In this document: positions 22,513 to 36,400 of the stretch, piece by piece
Numbering within the stretch: position 1 is the first letter of the stretch
Layout: every line of letters starts with the position of its first letter
DNA from: Oncomelania hupensis
Taxonomy: Eukaryota; Mollusca; Gastropoda; Littorinimorpha; Pomatiopsidae
Reading direction: 5' to 3'
DNA length: 64,000 nucleotides
Assembly: GCA_036898135.1 (NCBI GenBank)
Contig: CM072526.1
Span: 55,903,108-55,967,107 of the forward strand
Program-made: the position numbers and the translations under genes
The notes under the pieces: model-generated
The model's input: the letters and a program-made list of their open reading frames with translations, nothing else
Databases searched by the model: none
What the model was told of the DNA's origin: nothing

Positions 22513-23075
22513 ATATTGTACAAGTTTTGTTGCATTAAAATGTAATGGTTATGTATGATAAAACAAACATGCTATGAACAAATATTAACATAAAACATTT
22601 GGTCATATGTTAAACTACTTCCTTGCTTAAATAAAACAGCTAGCATGATTCATGTAAATTCCTGACGTACATAAACATGGCTAGCATGGTCACATATCCA
22701 TGTACTAACACTTCCTGACGTTGCAAAAACAACATCTAGCATGGTCACATACATGTCAACACTATCCATGTATAACACTCCAGAATGACACATGTTATTA
22801 CAAACACTAGCATGGTCACAACATCTAGTAGTACATAGCAAACATGGCAGCATTAACTAAAAACATTCCATGTATTAACATACTTACTGACGTTGCTTAA
22901 CAAACATGGCTAGCATGGTCACAACCATGTTTACAACATTCCTGACGTTGCTTAACATAAAACATCTAGCATGTCACATATCCAAAACTAACACACGTTG
23001 CTTGACAAACATGACATGCTCTTTCATGAAACGTGGCTGCATATTCACATAGCTGCATGTAACATCACTGTTGCT
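22513..23075. repeat. Degraded 60-bp monomers with many small deletions
   Basis: About 110 bp of unassigned DNA, then monomer fragments whose register breaks every few tens of bases. The rest of the array keeps 60-bp register for kilobases. This could be an old array edge or poorly polished assembly. Confidence 0.7.
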
Positions 23076-26000
23076 TTACATAAAAACATTGCTAGCATGG
23101 TCACATATCCATGTACTTACACTTCCTGACGTTGTTTAACATAAAACATTGCTAGCATGGTCACATATCCATGTACTAACACTCTCTGACGTTGCTTTAC
23201 ATGAAACATGGCTAGCATGGTCACATATCCAAGTACTTACACTTCCTGACGTTGCTTAACATCAAACATGGCTAGCATGATCACAAATATAAGTACTAAC
23301 ACTTCCTGACGTTGCTTTACATGAAACATTGCTAGCATGGTCACATATCCATGTACTGACACTTCCTGGCGTTGCTTAACATAAAACATTGCTAGCATGG
23401 TCACATATCCATGTACTAACACTTCCTGACGTTGCTTTACATAAAACATTGCTAGCATGGTCACATATCCAAGAACTAACACTTCCTGACGTTGCTTAAC
23501 ATCAAACATGGCTAGCATGGTCACATAACCATGTACTAACACTTCCTGACGTTGCTTAACATAAAAAATTGCAAGCATAGTCAGATATCCAAGTACTAAC
23601 ACTTCCTGACGTTGCTTAACATAAAACATGGCTAGCATGGTCACATATCCAAGTACTAACACTTCCTAATGTTGCTTTACATTAAACATGGCTAGCGTGG
23701 TCACACATCCATGTATTAACACTTCCTGACGTTGCTTAACATAAAACATGGCTAGCATGGTCACATATTCATGTACTAACACTTCCTGACGTTCCTTTAC
23801 ATGAAACATGGCTAGCATGGTCACATATAAATGAACCAACACTTCCTGACGTTGCTTAACATAAAACATGGCTAGCATGGTCAAATATCCATGTACTAAC
23901 ACTTCCTGACTTTGCTTAACATAAAACATTGCTAGCATGGTCACATATTCAAGTACTAAACATTCCTGACGCTGCTTTACATAAAACATGTCTAGCATGG
24001 TCACATATCCATGTACTAACACTTCCTGACGTTGCTTTACATGAAACATGGCTAGAATGGTCACATATCCATGTACTAACACTTCCTGACGTTGCTTTAC
24101 ATGAAACATTGCTAGCATGGTCACATATCCATGTACTAACACTTCCTGACGTTGTTTAACATAAAACATTGCTAGCATGGTCACATATCCATGTACTAAC
24201 ACTCTCTGACGTTGCTTTACATGAAACATGGCAAGCATGGTCACATATCCAAGTACTAACACTTCCTGACGTTGCTTAACATCAAACATGGCTAGCATGG
24301 TCACAAATCCAAGTACTAACACTTCCTGACGTTGCTTTACATGAAACATTGCTAGCATGGTCACATATCCATGTACTGACACTTCCTGGCGTTGCTTAAC
24401 ATAAAACATTGCTAGCATGGTCACATATCCATGTACTAACACTTCCTGACGTTGCTTTACATAAAACATTGCTAGCATGGTCATATATTCAAGTACTAAC
24501 ACTTCCTGACGTTGCTTAACATTAAACATGGCTAGCATGGTCACATATCCATGTATTAACACTTCCTGACGTTGCTTTACATGAAACATTGCTAGCATGG
24601 TCACATATCCATGTACTAACACTTCCTGACGTCGCTTAACATAAAACATTGCTAGCATGGTCACATATCCATGTTCTAACACTTCCTGACGTTGTTTTAC
24701 ATGAAACATTGCTAGCATGGTCACATATCCATGTACTAACACTTCCTGACGTTGCTTAACATAAAACATGGCTAGCATGGTCACTTATTTATGTACTAAC
24801 ACTTCCTGACGTTGCGTAACATAAAACATTGCTGGCATGGTCAAATATCCATGTACTAACACTTCCTGACGTTGCTTTACATGAAACATGGCTAGCATGG
24901 TCACATATTTATGTACTAAAACTTCCTGACATTGCTTAACATAAAACATGGCTAGCATAGTCAAATATCCAAGTACTAACACTTCCTGACGTTGCTTAAC
25001 ATAAAACATGGCTAGCATGGTCACATATCCATGTATTAACACTTCCTGACGTTGCTTTACATGAAACATTGCTAGCATGGCCACATATCCATGTACTAAC
25101 ACTTTCTGACGTCGCTTAACATAAAACATTGCTAGCATGGTCACATATCCATGTACTAACACTTCCTGACGTTGTTTTACATGAAACATTGCTAGCATGG
25201 TCACATATCCATGTACTAACACTTACTGACGTTGCTTAACATAAAACATGGCTAGCATGGTCACATATTTATGTACTAACACTTCGTGACGTTGCTTTAC
25301 ATGAAACATTGCTAGCATTGACACATATCCATGTATTAACACTTCCTGATGTTGCTTAACATAAAACATGGCTAGCATGGTCACATATCCAAATACTAAC
25401 ATTTCCTGATGTTGCTTACCATTAAACACAGCTAGCATGGTCACATATTCATGTACTAACACTTCCTGACGTTGCTTAACAAAAAACATGGCTAGCATGG
25501 TCATATATCCATGTACTAACACTTTCTGACGTTGCTTTACATAAAACATTGCTAGCATGGTCACATATCCAAAATCTAACACTTCCTGACGTTGCATTAC
25601 ATGAAACATTGCTAGCATGGTCACATATGCATGTACTAACACTTCCTGACGTTGCTTAAGAAAAAACGTGGCTAGCATGGTCACATATCCACGTACTAAC
25701 ACTTCCTGACGTTGCTTAACAAAAACATGGCTAGCATGGTCACATATCCATGTCCTAACACTTCCTGACGTTGCTTAACATAAAACATGGCTAGCATGGT
25801 CACATAACCAAGTACTAACACTTACTGACGTTGCATAACATTAATCATGGTAAGCATGGTCACATATCCATGTACTAACACTTCCTGATGTTGCTTAACA
25901 TAAAACATGGCAAGCATGGTCACATATCCATGTACTAACACTTCCTGACGTTGTTTTACATGAAACATTGCTAGCATGGTCACATATCCATGTACTAACA

Positions 26001-26915
26001 CTTCCTGACGTTGCTTAACATAAAACATGGCTAGCATGGTCACATATCCAAATACTAACATTTCCTGACGTTGCTTACCATTAAACACAGCTAGCATGGT
26101 CACATATTCATGTACTAACACTTCCTGACGTTGCCTAACATAAAACATAGCTAGCATGGTCACATATCCAAGTACTAACCCTTCCTGACGTTGCTTTACA
26201 TAAAACATTGCTAGCATGGTCACATATATAAAAAATCTAACACTTCCTGACGTTGCTTAACATTAAACACAGCTATCATGGTCACATATCCATGTACTAA
26301 CACTTCCTGACGTTGCTTTACATGAAACATTGCTAGCATAATCACATATCTATGTACTAACACTTCCTCACGTTGCTTAACATAAAACATGGCTAGCATG
26401 GTCACATATCCAAGTACTAACACTTACTGACGTTGCTTAACATTAATCATGGCTAGCATGGTCACATATCCATGTACTAACACTTCCTGACGTTGCTTTA
26501 CATGAAACATTGCTAGCATGGTCACATATCCATGTACTAACACTTCCTGACTTTGCTTTAAATGAAACATGGCTAGCATGGTCACATATCCATGTACTAA
26601 CACTTCCTGACGTTGCTTAACATAAAACATGGCTAGCATGGTCACATATCCATGTACTAACACTTTCTGACGTTGCTTAACAAAAAACATGGCTAGCATG
26701 GTCACATATCCATGTACTAACACTTCCTGACGTTGCTTAACATAAAACATTGCTAGCATAGTCACATCTCCATGTACTAACACTTCCTGACGTTGCTTTA
26801 CATGAAACATGGCTAGCAAGGTCACATATCCAAGTACTAACACTTCCTGACGTTGCTTTACATTAAACATTGCTAGCATGGTCACATATCCATGTACTGA
26901 CTCTTCCTGATGTTC
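23076..26915. repeat. 60-bp satellite array, second segment
   Basis: About 64 monomers. Register is unbroken from about 23100 to 25720, then shifts by single bases. It holds the longest minus-strand frame of the array, 372 codons (23666-24784), ended by monomer-borne stops. Two monomer types alternate: GCTTAACATAAAAC and GCTTTACATGAAAC. Confidence 0.95.
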
Positions 26916-27438
26916 CTATCCTATCCTATTCTATCCTGTCCCATAACCCGAAGGTCGTAGGGGCACCACAGATGATCGCTTAACCAGCATACTCCATCTT
27001 TCTCTGTCCTCAGCAGCCCTCATGGCTTCGCTCAGTGTCAAACCAGTCCATTCTCGAATGTTGTCCTCCCACCTCTTTTTCGGTCTCCCCCTTCTTCTAC
27101 CTCCTTGCACTGTGCCTTGCAGAATGGTCTTTGCAAGGCCTGATGATCTGGTGACGTGGCCATACCATCGGAGTTTCCGTTTCTTCACCACTGTGAGCAG
27201 GTCATCGTGTTGTCCAATGGCTTGTGTGATGGTCTGTCGGACTTCAACGTTGGTGATGTGTTGGGTATAGGAAATGCACAGAAGTCTTCTGTAGCACCTC
27301 ATCTCCATGCTTTGTATTCTTCGTTGGAGATCTGCTGTGAGGGTCCATGCTTCGCAAGCATATAGGAAGATGGAGATGACCAGAGAGCGCAGCAGTCTTA
27401 CTTTGGAATGTAGACTGATGGTTCTGTCTTTCCAAATG
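26916..27438 (-). mobile_element. RTE-like LINE 3' fragment, inverted
   Basis: The last 170 codons of the RTE-like protein on the minus strand (stop at 26931-26933), including RKLRWYGHVTRSSGL and GGRRRGRPKKRWEDNIR. It is nearly identical to 41826-42332. The tail is (CCTAT)n on the plus strand. Flanks rejoin the monomer with at most a base or two duplicated, so it may not be a standard insertion. Confidence 0.9.
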
Positions 27439-30400
27439 TGCTTAACATAAAACATTGCTAGCATGGTCACTTATCCATGTACTAACACTTCCTGACGTTT
27501 CTTAACATAAAACATTGCTAGCATGGTCACATATCCAAGTACTAACGCTTCCTATCGTTGCGTAACATCAAACATGGCTAGCATGGTCACATATCCATGT
27601 ACTAACACTTTCTGACGTTGCTTTACATGAAACATTGCTAGCAAGGTCACATATCCATGTACTAACACTTCCTGGCGTTGCTTAACATAAAACATGGCTA
27701 GCATGGTCACGTATCCATGTACTAACACTTCCTGACATTGCTTAACATAAAACATTGCTAGCATGGTCATATATCCAAGTACTAACCCTTCCTGACGTTG
27801 CTTTACATAAAACATTGCTAGCATGGTCACATATCCAAAATCTAACACTTCCTGACGTTGCTTAACATTAAACACAGCTAGCATGGTCACATATCCATGT
27901 ACTAACACTTCCTGACGTTGCTTTACAAAAAATATTGCTAGCATAATCACAAAACCCATGTACTAACACTTCCTGACTTTTCCTAACATAAAACATGGCA
28001 AGCAGGGTCATATATTCATGTACTAACACTTCCTGACGTTGCTTTACATGAAACATTGCTAGCATGGTCACAAATCCATGTACTAACACTTCCTGACGTT
28101 GCTTTACGTGAAACATTGCTAGCATGGTCACATATGCATGAACTCACACTTCCTGACGTTGCTTTACATGAAACATTGCTAGCATGGTCACATATCCATG
28201 TACTAACACTTCCTGACGTTGCTTAACATAAAACATTGCTAGCATGGTCACATATCCATGTAGTAACACTTCCTGACGTTGCTTTACATAAAACATTGCT
28301 AGCATGGTCACATATCCATGTACTGACACTTCCTGGCGTTGTTTAACATAAAACATTGCTAGCATGGTCACATATTCATGTACTAACATTTCCTGACGTT
28401 GCTTTACATGAAACATGGCTAGTATGGTCACATATCCATGTACTAACACTTCCTGACGTTGCTTAACATAAAACATGGCAAGAAATGGTCACATATTTAT
28501 GTACTAAAACTTTCTGGCGTTGCTTAACATGAAACATGGCTAGCATGGTCACATATCCATGTACTAACACTTTCTGACATTGCTTAACATAAAACATTGC
28601 TAGCATGGTCACATTTCCAAGTACTAACCTTTCCTGACGTTGCTTTAAATAAAACATGGCTAGCATGGTCACATATCCATGTACTAACACTTCCTGACGT
28701 TGCTTTACATGAAACATGCCTAGCATGGTCACATTTCCATGTACTAACACTTCCTGACGTTGCTTAACATAAAACATTGCTAGCATGGTCACATATCCAT
28801 GTACTAACACTTCCTGACGTTGCTTAACATGAAACATGGCAAGCATGGTCACATATCCATGTACCAACACTTCCCGACGTTGCTTAAAATAAAACATTGC
28901 TAGCAAAGTCACATATCCAAGTACTAACACTTCCTGACGTTGCTTAACATAAAACATGGCTAGCATGGTCACATATCCATGTACTAACACTTTCTGACGT
29001 TGCTTTACATGAAACATGGATAGCATGGTCACATATCCAAGTACTAACACTTACTGACGTTGCTTAACATTAATCATGGCTAGCATGGTCACATATCCAT
29101 GTACTAACACTTCCTGACGTTGCTTTACATGAAACATTGCTAGCATGGTCACATATCCATGTACTAACACTTCCTGACGTTGCTTTACATGAAACATGGC
29201 TAGCATGGTCACATATCCATGTACTAACACTTCCTGACGTTGCTTTACATGAACCTTTGCTAGCATGGTCACATATCCATGTACTAACACTTCCTGACGT
29301 TGCTATACATGAAACATGGCTAGCATGGTCACATATCCATGTACTAACACTTCCTGACGTTGCTTAACATAAAACATGGCTAGCATGGTCACATATCCAA
29401 GTACTAACACTTCCTGACGTTGCTTTACATAAAACATTGCTAGCATGGTCACATATCCAAGTACTAACACTTCCTGACGTTGCTTAACATTAAACACTGC
29501 TAGCATGGTCACATATCCATGTACTAACACTTCCTGACGTTGCTTTACATGAAACATTGCTAGCATAGTCACATATCCATGTACTAACACTTCCTGACGT
29601 TGCTTACATAAAACATGGCTAGCATGGTCACATATCCATGTACTAACACTTCCTGACGTTGCTTAACATTAAACATGGCTAGCATGGTCACATATCCATG
29701 TACTAACACTTCCTGACGTTGCTTAACATAAAACATTGCTAGCATGGTCACATATCCATGTACTAACACTTCCTGACGTTGCTTTACATGAAACATTGCT
29801 AGCATGGTCACATATCCATGTACTAACACTTCCTGACGTTGCTTAACATAAAACATTGCTAGCATGGTCACATATCCATGTACTAACACTTCCTGACGTT
29901 GCTTAACATAAAACATGGCTAGCATGGTCACATATCCATGTACTAACACTTCCTGACGTTGCTTAACATGAAACATTGCTAGCATGGTCACATATCATGT
30001 ACTAACACTTCCTGACGTTGCTTAACATAAAACATGGCTAGCATGGTCACATATCCATGTACTAACACTTCCTGACGTTGCTTAACATAAAACATGGCTA
30101 GCATAGTCACTTATCCAAGTACTAACACTTCCTGACGTTGCTTAACATAAAACATTGCTAGCATGGTCACATATCCATGTACTAACACTTCCTGACGTTG
30201 CTTTACATGAATTATTGCTAGCATGGTCACATATCCATGTACTAACACTTCCTGACGTTGCTTAACATAAAACATTGCTAGCATAGTCAAATATCCAAGT
30301 ACTAACACTTCCTGACGTTGCTTAACATAAAACATGGCTAGCATGGTCACAAATCCAAATACTAACATTTCCTGACGTTGCTTACCATTAAACACAGCTA

Positions 30401-33400
30401 GCATGGTCACATATTCATGTACTAACACTTCCTGACGTTGCCTAACATAAAACATGGCTAGCATGGTCACATATCCATGTACTAACACTTCCTGACGTTG
30501 CATTACATGAAACTTTGCTAGCATGGTCACATATGCATGTACTAACACTTCCTGACGTTGCTTAACAAAAAACATGGCTGGCATGGTCACATATCCATGT
30601 ACTAACACTTCCTGACGTCGCTTAACAAAAAACATGGCTAGCATGGTCACATATCTATGTCCTAACACTTCCTGACGTTGCTTAACATAAAACATGGCTA
30701 GCATGGTCACATATCCAAGTACTAACACTTACTGACGTTGCTTAACATTAATCATGGCTAGCATGGTCACATATCCATGTACTAACACTTCCTGACGTTG
30801 CTTTACATGAAACATTGCTAGCATGGTCACATATCCATGTACTAACACTTCCTGACGTTGCTTTACATGAAACATGGCTAGCATGGTCACATATCCATGT
30901 ACTAACACTTCCTGACGTTGCTTAACATAAAACATTGCTAGCATGGTCACATATCCATGTACTAACACTTCCTGACGTTGCTTAACAAAAAACATGGCTA
31001 GCATGGTCACATATCCATGTACTAACACTTCCTGACGTTGCTTAACATAAAACATGGCTAGCATGGTCACATATCCAAGTACTAACACTTACTGACGTTG
31101 CTTAACATAGAACATGGCTAGCAAGGTTACATATCAATGTACTAACACTTTCTGACGTTGCTTTACATGAAACATTCCTAGCATGGTCACATATCCATGT
31201 ACTAACACTTCCTGACGTTGCTTAACATAAAACATGGCTAGCATGGTCACATATCCATGTACTCACACTTCCTGACGTTGCTTAACATAAAACATTGCTA
31301 GCATAGTCACATACCCATGTATTAACACTTCCTGACGTTGCTTTACATGAAACATGGCTAGCATGGTCACATATTTAAGTACTAACACTTCCTGACGTTG
31401 CTTTACAATAAACATTGCTAGCATGGTCACATATCCATGTACTGACTCTTCCTGATGTTGCTTAAAATAAAACATTCCTAGCATGGTCACATATCCAAGT
31501 ACTAACACTTCCTATCGTTGCTTAACATCAAACATGGCTAGCTTGGTCACATATCCAAGTACTAACACTTCCTGACGTTGCTTTACATGAAACATGGCTA
31601 GCATGGTCACATATCCATGTACTAACACTTTCTGACGTTGCTTTACATGAAACATTGCTAGCAAGGTCACATATCCATGTACTAACACTTCCTGGCGTTG
31701 CTTAACATAAAACATGGCTAGCATGGTCACATATTTATGTACTAACACTTCGTGACGTTGCTTTACATGAAACATTGCTAGCATGGTCACATATCCATGT
31801 ACTAACACTTCCTGACGTTGCTTAACATAAAACATGGCTAGCATGGTCACATATCCAAATACTAACACTTCCTGACGTTGCTTTACATTAAACACAGCTA
31901 GCATGGTCACATATTCATGTACTAACACTTCCTGACGTTGCCTAACATAAAACATGGCTAGCAGGGTCATATATCCATGTACTAACACTTCCTGACGTTG
32001 CTTTACATGAAACATTGCTTGCATGGTCACATATCCATGTACTAACACTTCTGACGTTGCTTAACATAAAACATTGCTAGCATGGTCACATATCCATGTA
32101 CTAACACTTCCTGACGTTGTTTTACATAAAACATTGCTAGCATGGTCACATATCCATGTACTAACACTTTCTGACGTTGCTTAACATAAAACATGGCTAG
32201 CATGGTCACATATCCATGTACTAACACTTCGTGACGTTGCTTTACATGAAACATTGCTAGCATGGACACATATCCATGTACTAACACTTCCTGATGTTGC
32301 TTTACATGAAACATTGCTAGCATAATCACATTTCCATGTACTAACACTTCCTGACTTTTCCTAACATAAAACATGGCTAGCAGGGTCATATATTCATGTA
32401 CTAACAGTTCCTGAAGTTGCTTTACATGAAACATTGCTAGCATGGTCACATATCCATGTACTAACACTTCCTGACGTTGCTTAACATAAAACATGGCTAG
32501 CATGGTCACATATCCAAATACTAACATTTCCTGACGTTGCTTACCATTAAACACAGCTAGCATGGTCACATATTCATGTACTAACACTTCCTGACGTTGC
32601 CTAACATAAAACATGGCTAGCATGGTCACATATCCATGTACTAACACTTCCTGACGTTGCATTACATGAAACATTGCTAGCATGGTCACATATGCATGTA
32701 CTAACACTTCCTGACGTTGCTTAACAAAAAACATGGCTGGCATGGTCACATATCCATGTACTAACACTTCCTGACGTCGCTTAACAAAAAACATGGCTAG
32801 CATGGTCACATATCTATGTCCTAACACTTTCTGACGTTGCTTAACATAAAACATGGCTAGCATGGTCACATATCCAAGTACTAACACTTACTGACGTTGC
32901 TTAACATTAATCATGGCTAGCAAGGTCACATATCCATGTACTAACACTTCCTGACGTTGCTTTACATGAAACATTGCTAGCATGGTCACATATCCATGTA
33001 ATAACACTTCCTGACGTTGCTTTACATGAAACATGGCTAGCATGGTCACATATCCATGTACTAACACTTCCTGACGTTGCTTAACATAAAACATTGCTAG
33101 CATGGTCACATATCCATGTACTAACACTTCCTGACGTGGCTTAACAAAAAACATGGCTAGCATGGTCACATATCCATGTACTAACACTTCCTGACGTTGC
33201 TTAACATAAAACATGGCTAGCATGGTCACATATCCAAGTACTAACACTTACTGACGTTGCTTAACATAGAACATGGCTAGCAAGGTTACATATCAATGTA
33301 CTAACACTTTCTGACGTTGCTTTACATGAAACATTCCTAGCATGGTCACATATCCATGTACTAACACTTCCTGACGTTGCTTAACATAAAACATGGCTAG

Positions 33401-36400
33401 CATGGTCACATATCCATGTACTCACACTTCCTGACGTTGCTTAACATAAAACATTGCTAGCATAGTCACATATCCATGTATTAACACTTCCTGACGTTGC
33501 TTTACATGAAACATGGCTAGCATGGTCACATATTTAAGTACTAACACTTCCTGACGTTGCTTTACAATAAACATTGCTAGCATGGTCACATATCCATGTA
33601 CTGACTCTTCCTGATGTTGCTTAACATAAAACATTGCTAGCATGGTCACATATCCAAGTACTAACACTTCCTGACGTTGCTTAACATCAAACATGGCTAG
33701 CTTGGTCACATATCCAAGTACTAACACTTCCTGACGTTGCTTTACATAAAACATGGCTAGCATGGTCACATATCCATGTACTAACACTTTCTGACGTTGC
33801 TTTACATGAAACATTGCTAGCAAGGTCACATATCCATGTACTAACACTTCCTGGCGTTGCTTAACATAAAACATGGCTAGCATGGTCACATATCATGTAC
33901 TAACACTTCCTGACATTGCTTTACATAAAACATTGCTAGCATGGTCACATATCCATGTACTAACACTTCCTGACGTTGCTTAACATAAAACATGGCTAGC
34001 ATGGTCACATATCCAAGTACTAACACTTCCTGACGTTGCTTTACATAAAACATGCTAGCATGGTCACATATCCATGTACTAACACTTCCTGACGTTGCTT
34101 AACATAAAACATGGCTAGCATGGTCACATATCCATGTACTAACACTTCCTGACGTTGCTTTACATGAAACATTGCTAGCATGGTCACATATCCATGTACT
34201 AACACTTCTGACGTCGCTTAACATAAAACATTGCTAGCATGGTCACATATCCATGTACTAACACTTCCTGACGTTGTTTACATAAAACATTGCTAGCATG
34301 GTCACATATCCATGTACTAACACTTTCTGACGTTGCTTAACATAAAACATGGCTAGCATAGTCACATATCCATGTACTAACACTTCGTGACGTTGCTTTA
34401 CATGAAACATTGCTAGCATGGACACATATCCATGTACTAACACTTCCTGATGTTGCTTTACATGAAACATTGCTAGCATAGTCACATTTCCATGTACTAA
34501 CACTTCCTGACTTTTCCTAACATAAAACATGGCTAGCAGGGTCATATATTCATGTACTAACAGTTCCTGAAGTTGCTTTACATGAAACATTGCTAGCATG
34601 GTCACATATCCATGTACTAACACTTCCTGACGTTGCTTAACATAAAACATGGCTAGCATGGTCACATATCCAAATACTAACATTTCCTGACGTTGCTTAC
34701 CATTAAACACAGCTAGCATGGTCACATATTCATGTACTAACACTTCCTGACGTTGCCTAACATAAAACATGGCTAGCATGGTCACATATCCATGTACTAA
34801 CACTTCCTGACGTTGCATTACATGAAACTTTGCTAGCATGGTCACATATGCATGTACTAACACTTCCTGACGTTGCTTAACAAAAAACATGGCTGGCATG
34901 GTCACATATCCATGTACTAACACTTCCTGACGTCGCTTAACAAAAAACATGGCTAGCATGGTCACATATCTATGTCCTAACACTTTCTGACGTTGCTTAA
35001 CATAAAACATGGCTAGCATGGTCACATATCCAAGTACTAACACTTACTGACGTTGCTTAACATTAATCATGGCTAGCAAGGTCACATATCCATGTACTAA
35101 CACTTCCTGACGTTGCTTTACATGAAACATTGCTAGCATGGTCACATATCCATGTAATAACACTTCCTGACGTTGCTTTACATGAAACATGGCTAGCATG
35201 GTCACATATCCATGTACTAACACTTCCTGACGTTGCTTAACATAAAACATTGCTAGCATGGTCACATATCCATGTACTAACACTTCCTGACGTTGCTTAA
35301 CAAAAAACATGGCTAGCATGGTCACATATCCATGTACTAACACTTCCTGACGTTGCTTAACATAAAACATGGCTAGCATGGTCACATATCCAAGTACTAA
35401 CACTTACTGACGTTGCTTAACATAGAACATGGCTAGCAAGGTCACATATCCATGTACTAACACTTTCTGACGTTGCTTTACATGAAACATTCCTAGCATG
35501 GTCACATATCCATGTACTAACACTTCCTGACGTTGCTTAACATAAAACATGGCTAGCATGGTCACATATCCATGTACTCACACTTCCTGACGTTGCTTAA
35601 CATAAAACATTGCTAGCATAGTCACATACCCATGTATTAACACTTCCTGACGTTGCTTTACATGAAACATGGCTAGCATGGTCACATATTTAAGTACTAA
35701 CACTTCCTGACGTTGCTTTACAATAAACATTGCTAGCATGGTCACATATCCATGTACTGACTCTTCCTGATGTTGCTTAAAATAAAACATTCCTAGCATG
35801 GTCACATATCCAAGTACTAACACTTCCTATCGTTGCTTAACATCAAACATGGCTAGCTTGGTCACATATCCAAGTACTAACACTTCCTGACGTTGCTTTA
35901 CATGAAACATGGCTAGCATGGTCACATATCCATGTACTAACACTTTCTGACGTTGCTTTACATGAAACATTGCTAGCAAGGTCACATATCCATGTACTAA
36001 CACTTCCTGGCGTTGCTTAACATAAAACATGGCTAGCATGGTCACATATTTATGTACTAACACTTCGTGACGTTGCTTTACATGAAACATTGCTAGCATG
36101 GACACATATCCATGTACTAACACTTCCTGATGTTGCTTAACATAAAACATGGCAGGCATGGTCACATATCCAAATACTAACATTTCCTGACGTTGCTTTA
36201 CATTAAACACAGCTAGCATGGTCACATATTCATGTACTAACACTTCCTGACGTTGCCTAACATAAAACATGGCTAGCAGGGTCATATATCCATGTACTAA
36301 CACTTCCTGACGTTGCTTTACATGAAACATTGCTAGCATGGTCACATATTTATGTACTAACACTTTCTGACGTTGCATTACATGAAACATTGCTAGCATG

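Noticed and set aside
23076..26915. CRISPR array
   Set aside because: Units are contiguous 60-bp repeats without unique spacers, in a eukaryotic context with LINEs and a spliced gene.
29137..29367. Plus-strand repeat frame (MLAWSHIHVLTLPDVALHET)
   Set aside because: Open only where several TTTACATGAAAC monomers are adjacent; same tandem-repeat artefact on the other strand.
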